Shown here one piece after another: positions 28,391-38,031 of a stretch of 64,000 bases of DNA. Position 1 is the first letter of the stretch; each line of letters opens with the position of its first letter. Below the pieces are notes generated by a model, which was given only the letters and a program-made list of their open reading frames with translations, made no database searches and had not been told where the DNA came from. Source of the DNA: an uncultured Opitutaceae bacterium. Its GTDB lineage: Bacteria > Verrucomicrobiota > Verrucomicrobiia > Opitutales > Opitutaceae. The position numbers and the translations under genes were made by a program. The stretch lies in contig CALFNN010000059.1 of assembly GCA_937902925.1 (NCBI GenBank), positions 42,665-106,664 on the forward strand, in the 5' to 3' direction.

Positions 28391-29788
28391 TCAGCTGAGG
28401 AATCCGAGGTTCGGGTGGGCGAAGCGGCCGATATTGGGGAGGACGGTCTGGAGATCGGTGCCGCTCACCCCGAACCACGTCGCGAGCGTGGCGGCATATT
28501 CGTCGACACTGGTCGTTGGAATCCAGCGCCCCTGGCCGGTGTCGTCGGGGCCGTTGACGGTGAGCGTGGGAATCTTGCCGTAGATGTCGGTGCCCTTCAC
28601 GGCGCCGCCGACGACAATCTGGTGATTGCCCCAGCCGTGGTCGGAGCCGTCGCCGTTGGAGCGATAGGTGCGGCCGAAGTCGGAGGCGGTGAAGGTCGTG
28701 ACCTGGCTGGCGACGCCGAGCTCGACGGTGGCGTTGTAGAACGCGTTGATTCCGGCGCTGATTTGCGCGAGGAGCCCGGCGTGCGTGCCGGCGGTCGGGT
28801 CGGTGCTGTCGAGCTGCGAGGCGTGGGTGTCCCAGCCGCCGAGTTGCACGAAGAAAATCTGGCGCTTGAGATTGAGGTTCGAGGCCGTGCTGATGAGGCG
28901 GGCGACCATCTTGAGCTGGTTGCCGACGCTGGTGGACGGAAACGCGGTGGTCAGCGTGGGAGCGCCGGCGAGGACGCTGGCAAGGAGCTCGCCGTGGCTG
29001 ATGGCGCCGCTGGAAATGCCGGCGAAGGCGGCGTCGAAGAGACCGGGCTGGGACTGGGCGAAGAGATCCTTCTGCGCCTTGTAGCGGACGCCGTCGAGGC
29101 TGGTGGCATTGGAGGTGGCGCCAGCCATGGTGACGGCGCCGTTGGTGGTGACCGCGTATTCGTCGACGAGATTGCCGACCTGGAAGAAATTGGTGCCGGC
29201 GAGGCTGATCGACATCGAGATCTGGTTGTTCGTGTTGAACGCGTTCACGAGGTCGGCGAGACGTCCGCCCCAGCCGGTGGTGCTGGGCTTGTCGGGCACG
29301 CTGCTCTGCCACTGGACCTGCTGGTCGCTGTGCGAGAAGAGCTGCGGCGGCAGCGGGACGGAGGCGGACTTGTATTGGGCGAGGGTGGTCGGGAAGACGA
29401 GAGTGCCGGCGTTGGCCAGCAACGCGGCCTGGCCCGAGGCGAAGAGGCCCTGCAGCTCGGGGACGGCGGGATGGAGCGCGAACGTGCGGCCGTCGGAAGT
29501 TTTCGGCGCGATGGGCAGGAGGCCGGTCTGGGGCAGCGCGAGGTTGGAGCGGGCGGCGGCGTAGGCGGCGTAATCGTTGCCGGTGGGAACGATGAGGTTG
29601 TTGGCGTCGTTGCCGCCCTGGAGAAAGAGGCAGACCAGGGCCTTGTAGTCGGTCGTGGCGGGGGCGACGGCGCCGATCAGCCGGAGGCTGGCGAGCGAGG
29701 ACAGAAAACCCGTGGCGCCGACGGCGGCGCAGCAGGTGGCGCCGATGAAGTGGCGGCGGGAGAGATCGGGGACCGCGGATTTTTTCAT
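28391..29788 (-). CDS. DUF1501 protein with Tat signal
   Basis: A 465-residue DUF1501 protein (sulfatase/alkaline-phosphatase-like fold, function unknown). The N-terminus carries a twin-arginine signal (DLSRRHFIGATCCAAVG), so export in a folded state is expected. Characteristic segments are CLFLQGGNDANNLIVP near the start of the mature protein and ASDFGRTYRSNGDGSDHGWG towards the C-terminus, with Asp/His residues suited to metal binding. DUF1501 and DUF1800 genes are known to be adjacent in Planctomycetes, Verrucomicrobia and Proteobacteria. It lies 14 nt downstream of the DUF1800 gene. Confidence 0.9.
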   Translation of the reverse strand: MKKSAVPDLSRRHFIGATCCAAVGATGFLSSLASLRLIGAVAPATTDYKALVCLFLQGGNDANNLIVPTGNDYAAYAAARSNLALPQTGLLPIAPKTSDGRTFALHPAVPELQGLFASGQAALLANAGTLVFPTTLAQYKSASVPLPPQLFSHSDQQVQWQSSVPDKPSTTGWGGRLADLVNAFNTNNQISMSISLAGTNFFQVGNLVDEYAVTTNGAVTMAGATSNATSLDGVRYKAQKDLFAQSQPGLFDAAFAGISSGAISHGELLASVLAGAPTLTTAFPSTSVGNQLKMVARLISTASNLNLKRQIFFVQLGGWDTHASQLDSTDPTAGTHAGLLAQISAGINAFYNATVELGVASQVTTFTASDFGRTYRSNGDGSDHGWGNHQIVVGGAVKGTDIYGKIPTLTVNGPDDTGQGRWIPTTSVDEYAATLATWFGVSGTDLQTVLPNIGRFAHPNLGFLS

Positions 29789-29802
29789 GGGAGCGGGACG
29801 AT

Positions 29803-32800
29803 TTATTTTTGGGTGGCCGCGGCGGGCGAAGTGGCGACGAGCAGCACGGCGGTGCGCGTGCGATCGAGCGTTGAGGTCGAGGCGGGCAGCGCGGCGAGCG
29901 CGGTGCCGATGCGGTCGCGGACGGCCGCGGGCAGGCTGCCGCCGCAGAGCACGAGGGCGAGATGGTCGAGGAGCGCGGAGGGCGTGGCGATGAGCGACTG
30001 CTCGGTGGTGAAGTTGGGGACGAGGACCGCCGCGGCGTTGGCGCCGGTGGCGGCGGCGATCACGAAGTTGCGAAGATAGTTCGGGGCATCGATCGTGTAG
30101 GTGTCGTCAGTGATCTCGAATTCCGGGGCGACGAGCCCGGCCGCGGCGAGCGCGCCGGGAAGCACGTAGGACGGATGGAAGAAATTAAAGACCGTGGGCG
30201 AGCGAAGCGCGGCCTCGGCGAGCTGGGCGTCGGGCGAGGTGACGTTGGTCGCGGTGCCCGAGCCGAGGTAGCGGCCGTTCTGGGCGGAGGAGCCGAAGCC
30301 GCGGAGGATCGCGGTGAGGCGGAGGAGCGGCTCCTTGAGCCTGCCGAAGCCATCGTTGGCGGCGACCACGGGCGAGCGGGCCTCGTAGTCGGTGAGCACG
30401 GCGCGGACCATGGCGGCGAGGTCGCCGTCGGTGCCGTATTTTTGCGCGACGCGGTAGACGTAGGCGGGACTCGGATTGCTCGTCACGAGGCGCTGGATGA
30501 GATGGCGGGCAAGGAACGGGGCGGCGTTCGGGTGGTGGGCCAGCGTGTCGAGGGTCACCTGGAGGTCGGCGACGCCGCCCTGGTTGGCGGGGAGCGAGAC
30601 GCCGTTCACGATCGTCTTGGCGGCGTCCTCATGCGAGGACGGATAGAGCTGCATCGGGTCGATGTAGTCGGCCTTCGCGGTGCGAAACGCATTGAGATTG
30701 GTCGAGGGGAAACCCCACCCGGTGAAAACCTTCGCCGTCTCGGTGATGGTCGCCTGGTTGTAAGTGGGAATCGGCAGGCCGGAGGAATCGAGTTTCAGGG
30801 TGCCGTCGGGCTGGAGCTGGCTGAGGCCGATGGTGAAAAGCTGCATGACCTCGCGGGCGTAGTTCTCGTCGGGCGTCGTGCCGGTGGCGGGGTTGGCCTT
30901 CGAGTTGCGCAGCGAGCTGAGGTAGGTGCCCATGATCGGGCTGAGCGTGACGTTCTCGAGGAGCGAGCGGAACGTGCCGAAGGCGCCGTTGCCGAGGACA
31001 TCGTAGTAGTTGGCGAGGCCCTCGGTGTATTGCTGGCCGAGGGAAACATCGGAGACCACGAAGAGTTCGCTGAGCGCGAAGGCGACGCGCTGGCGGAGCT
31101 GGTCCGGCGCGGTGAGGACGGTCTTGAACCACGCGGCCTGGCGGTTGGGGGCCGAGACGGGATTGTTGGTGCCGGCGCCGAACGCGGTGAAATCGTCGAG
31201 GGCGGCGGCGCGATGCGAGGTGAACGGCAGCGCGAGCTGCGCGGTGATCCAGGCATCGAGATTGTTGCCGGTGAGCGCATCGATTTCCGCCCGCGTGGGG
31301 CCGAAGGTCGCCTGGGTCAGGAACCGCGCCGCGTCGGTGGCGGTGGCGTGGGTGAGGTCGACGGCGGGCGGTGCGGCCGGGGCCACGAAAGCCTGCGATC
31401 CGGTGCCCACCACGAACGTGCCGCGGACCTCGCCGCCGGGATAATCCGAGGTGTCGATGCCGACGAAGATGTTGCCGGACTTGAGCGCGGTGAGGAGATC
31501 GGTGGCGGTGTAGTTGCCCTTGGGGTCGAAGGTCCAGGGCGCACCGGTGACCTGGCCGTAGGGGAGGTTGTAGACGAAGTCGCCGGTGGGATTGATGCGC
31601 AGGTGGCCGCTGACCTCGCTCGAGCTGAGGTTGGAGAACGAGACGTTGATGCTGGCGAGCGTGCCGCTGGCGGTGAGCGTGAGCGTGGCGACGCCCGAGG
31701 CGGTGGAGGTGGCGGCGGCGTTTTCCGGGCGCAGGTAAGCCACGTAAAGCGTGGCGGGACTGTCGGCGATGGCGACGGCCGCGGTGTTTTGCGAACCGAC
31801 GAGGTAGGCCGGGGCGGGGGCGAGCGTGACGGAAACGTTTTCCGTGCCCTCGGTCTCGAGGTCGGGATTCGGCGCGATCGTGAGTTTCGCCGTGGTGGAG
31901 CCGGCGGGAATCGTGATCGTGCCGGGCAGCATCGGGTAATCGTAGCCGTTGATCGCGGAACCGCCGACGGTGTAGTTGACGACGAGGTCGGCGCCCGTGC
32001 TGCCGGTGCGGGTGAAGGTGAATTCGCCGGAATTGGCCCCGGATTCGTCGCTGGTCGCCTTGGTCGCGGCGACCGTCACGCTGGGCGGGCCGTAGGAAAC
32101 GGCGATCTGGCCGGTGACGTCGGTGCCGTTTTGCGTGAAGTGCGCGAGGTTGGCCTGGTAGGGGAGGAGCTTGCCGTTCGAGGTGGTGCCATCGGCAAAC
32201 GTGAGCTGGGTGAACCCGCCGATGCTGACGGGCTGGGCGTTCGGCTGCAGGAGATCGCCGCCGGTGATGCGGACGTCGCCGGCGGAGCCGAGCACGAGGA
32301 CGGGCGTGGCGTTGTTGAACGCCGAGATGTCACCGAGGTAAACCGGGCCGGCGAACTGGACGCCGGGTGCGTAGAGTCCGGTCAGACCGGCGCTCGCAAA
32401 GTAACTCGCGTTAGCGGTGCGGACGCCGCCGAACTTGCCGTTTTTGCTGGCGATCGCGATGTCGGCGAGGTCGGCGAGACCGTCGTAGTTCACGTTGCTT
32501 TTGAACAGCGACTGGTTCGCGGCGGTGATCGTGCCGACGCTGAAAACGGAAACGTTGGTCGTGTCGTCGGCGCCCGCGATGACGATGCCGGCGTGGCCCT
32601 TCATGTAGGAGACGGCCGGCTGGTTGTAGTTCACCGGTTGCGCGGGACCGGAAGAGTTGTCGAGGACGAGCGAGAGCGTGCCGGCGCCGCTGAACTCGAC
32701 CTGCACGATGTCGTCGTTGAGATCGATGTAGGAGATGCGCGTGATCTGGCCCGGATCGGCCGTGATCGTGGCCGCGGCGCCCTGTAACAGGACTTGGTCG

Positions 32801-33186
32801 TAAGTGAGGCCGTTGGAGGCGAGAGTGATATTGGGACCGACCTCGGAACCGGAGCCGATGACCTTGGCGGTCGAAGTCAGGCCGAGCAGGGCGGAGGCGC
32901 TGGCACTCGTGGCGCCACTCGTGACGACCGCGGTGTAGATGCCGGCATCGCCGGGCTGGACGTTGCCGAGCGTGAGCGTCGGGGACGTGGCGCCGGCGAC
33001 GGCGGTGCCGTTCTTCTGCCATTGGTAGCCGAGCGAACCGGAGCCGGTGGCCGTGACGCTGAAGACCGCGGTCCCGCCGGCGGCGGGCGCCTGGTTCTGG
33101 GGCGGAGCCGAGATCACTTGGGCCGGGGAGATTTGCGCGGCGGCGGCGAGACCGAAAGCAGACACGAGCAGGCGAATGGTCTTCAT
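29803..33186 (-). CDS. Large secreted multidomain DUF1800 protein
   Basis: An exported protein of 1127 residues. The ATG at 33186 gives a signal peptide (MKTIRLLVSAFGLAAAAQIS). Domains in order: Ig-like at about 25-104 (GYQWQKNGTAVAGATSP, LGNVQPGDAGIYTAVV), an unnamed module at 108-363, a Calx-beta-like domain at about 369-476 (GEFTFTRTGSTGADLVVNY), a CHRD-type domain at about 478-593 (SGHLRINPTGDFVYNL) and DUF1800 at about 612-1110 (RFLTQATFGPTRAEIDAL, NYAREVMQLFTIGL). The Ig plus unnamed module recurs in the metalloprotease encoded at 53563-55698. It is first in a three-gene unit with DUF1501. The biological role is unknown; a surface or matrix location is likely. Confidence 0.88.
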   Translation of the reverse strand: MKTIRLLVSAFGLAAAAQISPAQVISAPPQNQAPAAGGTAVFSVTATGSGSLGYQWQKNGTAVAGATSPTLTLGNVQPGDAGIYTAVVTSGATSASASALLGLTSTAKVIGSGSEVGPNITLASNGLTYDQVLLQGAAATITADPGQITRISYIDLNDDIVQVEFSGAGTLSLVLDNSSGPAQPVNYNQPAVSYMKGHAGIVIAGADDTTNVSVFSVGTITAANQSLFKSNVNYDGLADLADIAIASKNGKFGGVRTANASYFASAGLTGLYAPGVQFAGPVYLGDISAFNNATPVLVLGSAGDVRITGGDLLQPNAQPVSIGGFTQLTFADGTTSNGKLLPYQANLAHFTQNGTDVTGQIAVSYGPPSVTVAATKATSDESGANSGEFTFTRTGSTGADLVVNYTVGGSAINGYDYPMLPGTITIPAGSTTAKLTIAPNPDLETEGTENVSVTLAPAPAYLVGSQNTAAVAIADSPATLYVAYLRPENAAATSTASGVATLTLTASGTLASINVSFSNLSSSEVSGHLRINPTGDFVYNLPYGQVTGAPWTFDPKGNYTATDLLTALKSGNIFVGIDTSDYPGGEVRGTFVVGTGSQAFVAPAAPPAVDLTHATATDAARFLTQATFGPTRAEIDALTGNNLDAWITAQLALPFTSHRAAALDDFTAFGAGTNNPVSAPNRQAAWFKTVLTAPDQLRQRVAFALSELFVVSDVSLGQQYTEGLANYYDVLGNGAFGTFRSLLENVTLSPIMGTYLSSLRNSKANPATGTTPDENYAREVMQLFTIGLSQLQPDGTLKLDSSGLPIPTYNQATITETAKVFTGWGFPSTNLNAFRTAKADYIDPMQLYPSSHEDAAKTIVNGVSLPANQGGVADLQVTLDTLAHHPNAAPFLARHLIQRLVTSNPSPAYVYRVAQKYGTDGDLAAMVRAVLTDYEARSPVVAANDGFGRLKEPLLRLTAILRGFGSSAQNGRYLGSGTATNVTSPDAQLAEAALRSPTVFNFFHPSYVLPGALAAAGLVAPEFEITDDTYTIDAPNYLRNFVIAAATGANAAAVLVPNFTTEQSLIATPSALLDHLALVLCGGSLPAAVRDRIGTALAALPASTSTLDRTRTAVLLVATSPAAATQK

Positions 33187-33409
33187 ACGGCGCGTGGGTT
33201 TGGGGAGAACAGGCAGGCGTGGGAAACGCGAACTGGGGTAATGACGCCGAGGAGGTCGACCGGTAACCCGCGATGCAAATTCTCTGCGAGGCTCACAATA
33301 TATTGACGACGCGCCGCACCAGACCGCCCGGCGGCGCGGGCGTTCCCGAACGAGACGGACAAGTCGCGCGGCGCCGGGATGCCCGTGCCCGGTGCGATCC
33401 CCGGCGGCC

Positions 33410-34849
33410 TTACCGGACGGTGCGCAACTGCACGGCGTCGACGAGGCGATCCTGCGAGAGAATGTCGGTGGCAATGACCAGCTTGTCGCCGGGCGTGATG
33501 CGGCCGGCCTCCCGAAGGACGATCAGGGCGTTTTCGATCGTGGCGTCCGGATCGCTCGCGAACGGCATCAGGAATGGCTCGACCGCGCGCAGCAGCCGGA
33601 GCTGGCGCAGCACCTGGGGCGAGTGCGTGAAGACGAAAATCGGGGCGCGCGCCGGCCGCAGGGCGGCGAGGCCCTGGGCCATGAAGCCATGGCGCGTGAA
33701 CGAAATGATCTTCGAATGGGGCAGCTCGTTGGCGAGCACGACGGCGGCGTGGAGGACCTTCATGCGTTCGCCCGTGAAGACGGCGGGTTCGCGGATATCG
33801 TTGTCGTCCTCGGACTCGATGCGGCGGGCGATCTTGTCGAGCATCTGCACGCACTCGAGCGGGTATTTGCCGACGGTGGTCTCGCCCGACAGCATCACGC
33901 AGTCGGCCAGCTCGAAGACGGCGTTGGCGACATCGGTGATCTCGGCGCGGGTGGGCACGGGCTGGCTGATCATCGACTCCAGCATGTGCGTGGCGACGAT
34001 CACGGGCCGGGCCTGCGCCAGGCAGGCGCGGACGGCGCGGCGTTGGATCACGGGGAGCTCCTCGAACGGGCACTCGATGCCGAGATCGCCGCGGGCGACC
34101 ATGAGGGCGTCGCAGGCGGTCACGATCTCGTCGAGGTTCGTGATGGCCGACTGGTCCTCGATCTTGGCGACGATGCGGACGTGCGAGCCGTGGTGGTGGA
34201 GGAATTCGCGCAGCCCCTCGACGTCGCGGGCCGAACGCACGAAGGAAAGGGCGAGGTAGTCGATGCCCTCCTCGAGGCCGACGAGCGAGTCGCGCCGGTC
34301 CTTTTCGGTGAAGGAGGGGAGGTTGACGTTGACGCCGGGGAGATTGATGTGGCGGCGCGATTTCAACTCGCCGGGGATGAGCACGCGGCAGCGGATGCGT
34401 GCCTCGTCCTTGGCGAGCACCTCGAGGCGGAGCAGGCCGTTGTCGACGAGCACGGTATCGCCGACCTTGATGTCGTTGACGAGGTCCTGGTAGTTGACGT
34501 CGACGGAGCGGACTTCCTCGCCGCTGTCGCCCCGGCCGGCGGTCGTGCCCGGTTTCACGGTGAAGTCGAAGATCTCGCCGGCCTTCAATTCGATGGGGAC
34601 GTCGAGGTCGCCGGTGCGGATCTCGGGGCCCTTGATGTCCATCATGATCGCGACATCGCGGTCGACGCGGGCGCTGACGGCGCGGATGCGGCGGATGACC
34701 GTGCGGGTCCAGTCGTGCGTGGCGTGCGCCATGTTGAGGCGGACGATGTCGGCGCCGGCCTGAATGAGCCGGGCGAGCATTTCCTCGCTCTCGGTGGCGG
34801 GGCCGAGGGTGAAGATGATTTTGGTGCGGCGGAAGGAGTCGGCGGGCAT
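33410..34849 (-). CDS. pyk: Pyruvate kinase
   Basis: Glycolytic enzyme converting phosphoenolpyruvate and ADP to pyruvate and ATP, 479 residues, full length. Visible signatures include TKIIFTLGPA at the N-terminus, RLNMAHATHDW, IMMDIKGPEIRTG, the active-site region RIVAKIEDQSAI with the catalytic Lys, and VARGDLGIECPFE. LSGETTVGKYPLECV follows near the start of the C-terminal regulatory domain. The ATG at 34849 fits the family N-terminus. It is divergent from a GlpT-like transporter gene (227 bp apart), and about 220 bp of sequence without a gene lies downstream. Confidence 0.95.
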   Translation of the reverse strand: MPADSFRRTKIIFTLGPATESEEMLARLIQAGADIVRLNMAHATHDWTRTVIRRIRAVSARVDRDVAIMMDIKGPEIRTGDLDVPIELKAGEIFDFTVKPGTTAGRGDSGEEVRSVDVNYQDLVNDIKVGDTVLVDNGLLRLEVLAKDEARIRCRVLIPGELKSRRHINLPGVNVNLPSFTEKDRRDSLVGLEEGIDYLALSFVRSARDVEGLREFLHHHGSHVRIVAKIEDQSAITNLDEIVTACDALMVARGDLGIECPFEELPVIQRRAVRACLAQARPVIVATHMLESMISQPVPTRAEITDVANAVFELADCVMLSGETTVGKYPLECVQMLDKIARRIESEDDNDIREPAVFTGERMKVLHAAVVLANELPHSKIISFTRHGFMAQGLAALRPARAPIFVFTHSPQVLRQLRLLRAVEPFLMPFASDPDATIENALIVLREAGRITPGDKLVIATDILSQDRLVDAVQLRTVR

Positions 34850-35076
34850 GAGCGGGGTCTTTCGTGCAGGAAACGAGCCGCCCGCGCAAGCTCGCTGGCC
34901 GGTGGACGGGGTGGACCGGGTGGGGGCGGCTTCTGGGCGTTGTCACCGATTTGTCACAAGGCCCCGGTGGAATTGACGTGCGTTCGGAGTCGGTTGGGCT
35001 CGACGCTGGCCACTGGTCCGGCTTTTGCTTTGCCCGCCCTGGATTTCCCGGCCCGCTTCACCTAAACGCGCCCACC

Positions 35077-36555
35077 ATGTCGTCCCTCGGAATCGTCGCC
35101 GTCTGCCTCGCCACCGTCATCTTCGTTTATTTCTACAACAACCCGCTCAAGCACGGCCCATGGTTCCTGAGCCGGCGGTTCATCAACTGGTTTCCGCTGG
35201 GGATGACCTACTCGTTCCTCTACATGGGGCGCTACAACCTCACGGTGGCGAAGAACGCGCTGGGGGCGCTGATGAACAACGAGGATTTCGGGCTGATCTT
35301 CGCGGCGGGCACGGGCGTGTATGCGTTTTCGTTCCTGGTGAACGGCCCGCTGGTCGACCGGATCGGCGGCAAGAAGGGCATCATCATCGCCGCCGTCGGC
35401 GCGTCGCTGGCCAACATCGCCCTCGGCGTCATCACGTGGCTCGTCCTGACGGGACGCACGGCGATCCCGCTCTTCTGGCCGTTCGTCGCGCTCTACGCGC
35501 TCAACATGTATTTTCAGAGTTACGGCGCGGTCTCGATCATCAAGGTGAAGGCGAACTGGTTTCACGTGCGGGAGCGCGGGGTGTTCGGCGCGATCTTCGG
35601 CACGCTGATTTCGTTCGGCGTGTATTTTGCCTTCGACTGGGGTCCGGCCGTCGTCGAGATGACGAAGGCGAAGATGGCCGACGCGCCGAACTGGCTGACG
35701 TCGACCCTCCACGGATTCTTTGTCGCGCCCGGACAGACGACGGACTCCACCTGGGCGGTGTTTTTTCTCCCGGCGATCATCCTGATCGCCTGGGCGCTGC
35801 TCGACGCGTGGCTGATCAAGGAGACGCCGGAGGACGCCGGCTTCCCTTATCTCGAAACGCATGACGCCTCGTCGGGCCACATGAACGAGCAATACTCGAC
35901 GCTCGACCTCCTGAAAAAAGTCTTTCTCAGCCCGCTCATGCTGATGCTCGGCGGCGTGGAACTCACCGCGGGCGTGCTGCGCAACGGCATCATGCAATGG
36001 TATACGGTGTTCGCGAATCAGGTGCCGCAACCGGGGGCGGAGTCGATTCTCGCCAACTGGGGTCTGCTGCTGTGCATGTTCGGCATCGTCGGCGGTTTCG
36101 CGGGCGGGCTGATCTCGGACAAGTTTTTCCAATCCCGGCGCGGTCCGCCGGCGGCGATTTTTTGCGCCTTCATGCTGATGATGGCGGCGGTGATGACGAT
36201 GACGCTGCGCTCGTTTCCGTTTGTGGTCGGTTGCTCGGCGCTGCTCATCGTCGCGGCGGTGACGGGCGTCCACTCGTTGATGTCGGGCACCGCCGCGGCG
36301 GATTTCGGCGGACGCCGGGCGACGGCCACGTGTTCGGGCCTCATCGACGGCTGTGTTTATCTCGGGAGTAGCGTGCAGTCCATCGCGGTCGGATATTTGT
36401 CGGGCGTGAACTGGACCTACTGGCCGGTATTCCTGATGCCGTTCGCGCTCGCCGGCGGCATCATCGCCTGGCGGATCTGGAACGAGCTGCCCGCGGCCAC
36501 GCGCAAATACATCGCCGAGCACGAGCAGAAACATCCGGACCCGGCGAGAGCGTAG
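35077..36555 (+). CDS. MFS transporter, organophosphate:phosphate antiporter (GlpT/UhpT) type
   Basis: Inner-membrane transporter of 492 residues with about 12 helices. The signature region YSFLYMGRYNLTVAKNAL in the first helices and LVDRIGGKKGIIIAA in the 2-3 loop are typical of the OPA subfamily, which exchanges glycerol-3-phosphate or sugar phosphates for phosphate. An extra N-terminal helix (VAVCLATVIFVYFY) precedes the core. The ATG at 35077 gives this form; the upstream frame is in non-conserved DNA. A second member of the family follows 101 bp downstream. The substrate is not determined; proximity to pyruvate kinase hints at phosphorylated C3 or hexose compounds. Confidence 0.85.
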   Translation: MSSLGIVAVCLATVIFVYFYNNPLKHGPWFLSRRFINWFPLGMTYSFLYMGRYNLTVAKNALGALMNNEDFGLIFAAGTGVYAFSFLVNGPLVDRIGGKKGIIIAAVGASLANIALGVITWLVLTGRTAIPLFWPFVALYALNMYFQSYGAVSIIKVKANWFHVRERGVFGAIFGTLISFGVYFAFDWGPAVVEMTKAKMADAPNWLTSTLHGFFVAPGQTTDSTWAVFFLPAIILIAWALLDAWLIKETPEDAGFPYLETHDASSGHMNEQYSTLDLLKKVFLSPLMLMLGGVELTAGVLRNGIMQWYTVFANQVPQPGAESILANWGLLLCMFGIVGGFAGGLISDKFFQSRRGPPAAIFCAFMLMMAAVMTMTLRSFPFVVGCSALLIVAAVTGVHSLMSGTAAADFGGRRATATCSGLIDGCVYLGSSVQSIAVGYLSGVNWTYWPVFLMPFALAGGIIAWRIWNELPAATRKYIAEHEQKHPDPARA

Positions 36556-36656
36556 GCGCCCGACCGCCGGTCGCCTCCCGGACCGGCGGGAGTCGATTGT
36601 TACGTTTGGGTGAATTGTTCGTGCACTGCGGGACGAATTCCCTAAACCCTGCGTGC

Positions 36657-38003
36657 ATGGGAACCGTCGAAGTGCCGTCGCGCGCGAGTGAACCCCCGCA
36701 ACTCCCGCCCGGCTTCCGGCCGCGTCGCGGACTGAACTGGGCCGTCGTCGGCCTGATGTATACCAGCTACTACCTCTGCCGGTATAATTTCTCCTACGCG
36801 AACAAGGCGATCGCCGACGAGTTTCATTTCAACTACGGGCAGATGAGCACGATCCTGTCGTGGAACTTCGTCGCCTACGGCTGCGGCCAGATCGTCAACG
36901 GCCTGCTCACGGACCGGATTGGCGGCAAGCGGGCGATGCTGATCGGAGCGACGGGCACGGTGGTGGTGAACCTGCTGTTCGGCGCGGCGTCGTTCTGGGG
37001 CCTGCTGTCGCTGTTCACGCTGCTCTGGGCGCTGAACGGCTACGTGCAGTCGTTCGGCGCGCCGGGCTTCATCAAGATCAACAGCGCGTGGTTCAGCGAG
37101 AAGGGCCGCGGCACGTTTGCGGGGATTTTCGGCTTCATGATCAACATGGGCCGGTTCGGCGCGCAACTGCTGTTGCCGTCGCTGCTGGCGGGTTTCGTGT
37201 TCATGGGCATGTGGCATGTGCCGCCGCAGCACTGGCGCTGGCTGTTCTGGATTCCGGCGGGCGTGGCGACGGTGGTCGCGGTCGGGCTGGCGCTCGTGGT
37301 GAAGGACACGCCCGAGGAGTGCGGCTATAGCGGTGTCTTCGCAGGCGAGGCCGATCATGCCGACCATGACGTGCGGACCGACATCTGGACAGTCTTCCGC
37401 GTGGTGATCACCAATCCGATGGTCTGGATTATGGCGGCGGCCTACTCGTGCACCGGCGCGGTGCGGCAATGCATCGACCAGTGGTTCCCGACCTATTTTC
37501 AGGTCGTGCACCACCTCAACATGAAGGACTCGCCGCAGTTCCAGATCGTCGGCTACTTCATCCCGTTCGTCGCGTCGGCGGGTTCGCTCCTCTCGGGGTG
37601 GGTGTCGGACCGCTTCTTCCAATCGCGCCGGGCCCCGGTGGCGGCGGCCATCTATTGCACGGAGGTGCTGGTCATCATCACGGCCACGCAGATCTCGTCG
37701 GTCGACCTCGCGGTCGTGTTCTTCCTGCTGATCGCGTTCACGGTGAATTCAACGCACTCGCTCCTCGGGCCGGCGGCGGCGATGGACATCGGCGGGCGGA
37801 AGATGGCGGCGTTCGCGTCGGGCGTGATCGACGCCTTTCAATATTTCGGCGCCGCGGTGGCGACGCGCGGTCTGGGCTGGGTCCTGGATCACAAGGGCTG
37901 GGGCTGGTATTTCGGCTACATGATCCCGTTCGGCGTCGTGGGCGGCCTCCTGATGTATTCCATCTCGCACCGGATGAGCCTGAAGAAAGGGCACACGCAT
38001 TGA
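36657..38003 (+). CDS. Second MFS transporter of the GlpT/UhpT type
   Basis: Transporter of 448 residues and about 12 helices. The core begins LNWAVVGLMYTSYYLCRYNF, with the Arg of YLCRYN matching the substrate-binding Arg region of OPA transporters, then GLLTDRIGGKRAMLI and later SGWVSDRFFQSRRAPV. The ATG at 36657 is selected; the frame extends slightly upstream without conservation. It is shorter than the preceding paralogue and lacks its extra N-terminal helix, so the pair is not a recent identical duplication. Substrate specificity may differ. It converges with the metallo-hydrolase gene. Confidence 0.85.
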   Translation: MGTVEVPSRASEPPQLPPGFRPRRGLNWAVVGLMYTSYYLCRYNFSYANKAIADEFHFNYGQMSTILSWNFVAYGCGQIVNGLLTDRIGGKRAMLIGATGTVVVNLLFGAASFWGLLSLFTLLWALNGYVQSFGAPGFIKINSAWFSEKGRGTFAGIFGFMINMGRFGAQLLLPSLLAGFVFMGMWHVPPQHWRWLFWIPAGVATVVAVGLALVVKDTPEECGYSGVFAGEADHADHDVRTDIWTVFRVVITNPMVWIMAAAYSCTGAVRQCIDQWFPTYFQVVHHLNMKDSPQFQIVGYFIPFVASAGSLLSGWVSDRFFQSRRAPVAAAIYCTEVLVIITATQISSVDLAVVFFLLIAFTVNSTHSLLGPAAAMDIGGRKMAAFASGVIDAFQYFGAAVATRGLGWVLDHKGWGWYFGYMIPFGVVGGLLMYSISHRMSLKKGHTH

Positions 38004-38021
38004 GCCGGGCCGCGCCCCGGC
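38004..38021. terminator. GC-rich hairpin between convergent genes, possible terminator
   Basis: A 6-bp perfect stem (GCCGGG/CCCGGC) with a 6-nt loop starts at the stop codon of the second transporter and lies before the end of the convergent hydrolase gene. There is no T-run, so it would be a non-canonical or bidirectional terminator at best. Confidence 0.3.
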
Positions 38022-38031
38022 AAGGCTCGCC

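Noticed and set aside
29962..32787. 941-residue plus-strand open frame
   Set aside because: Antisense of the DUF1800 gene, with low-complexity Gly/Arg/Glu/Val composition and no recognisable domain.
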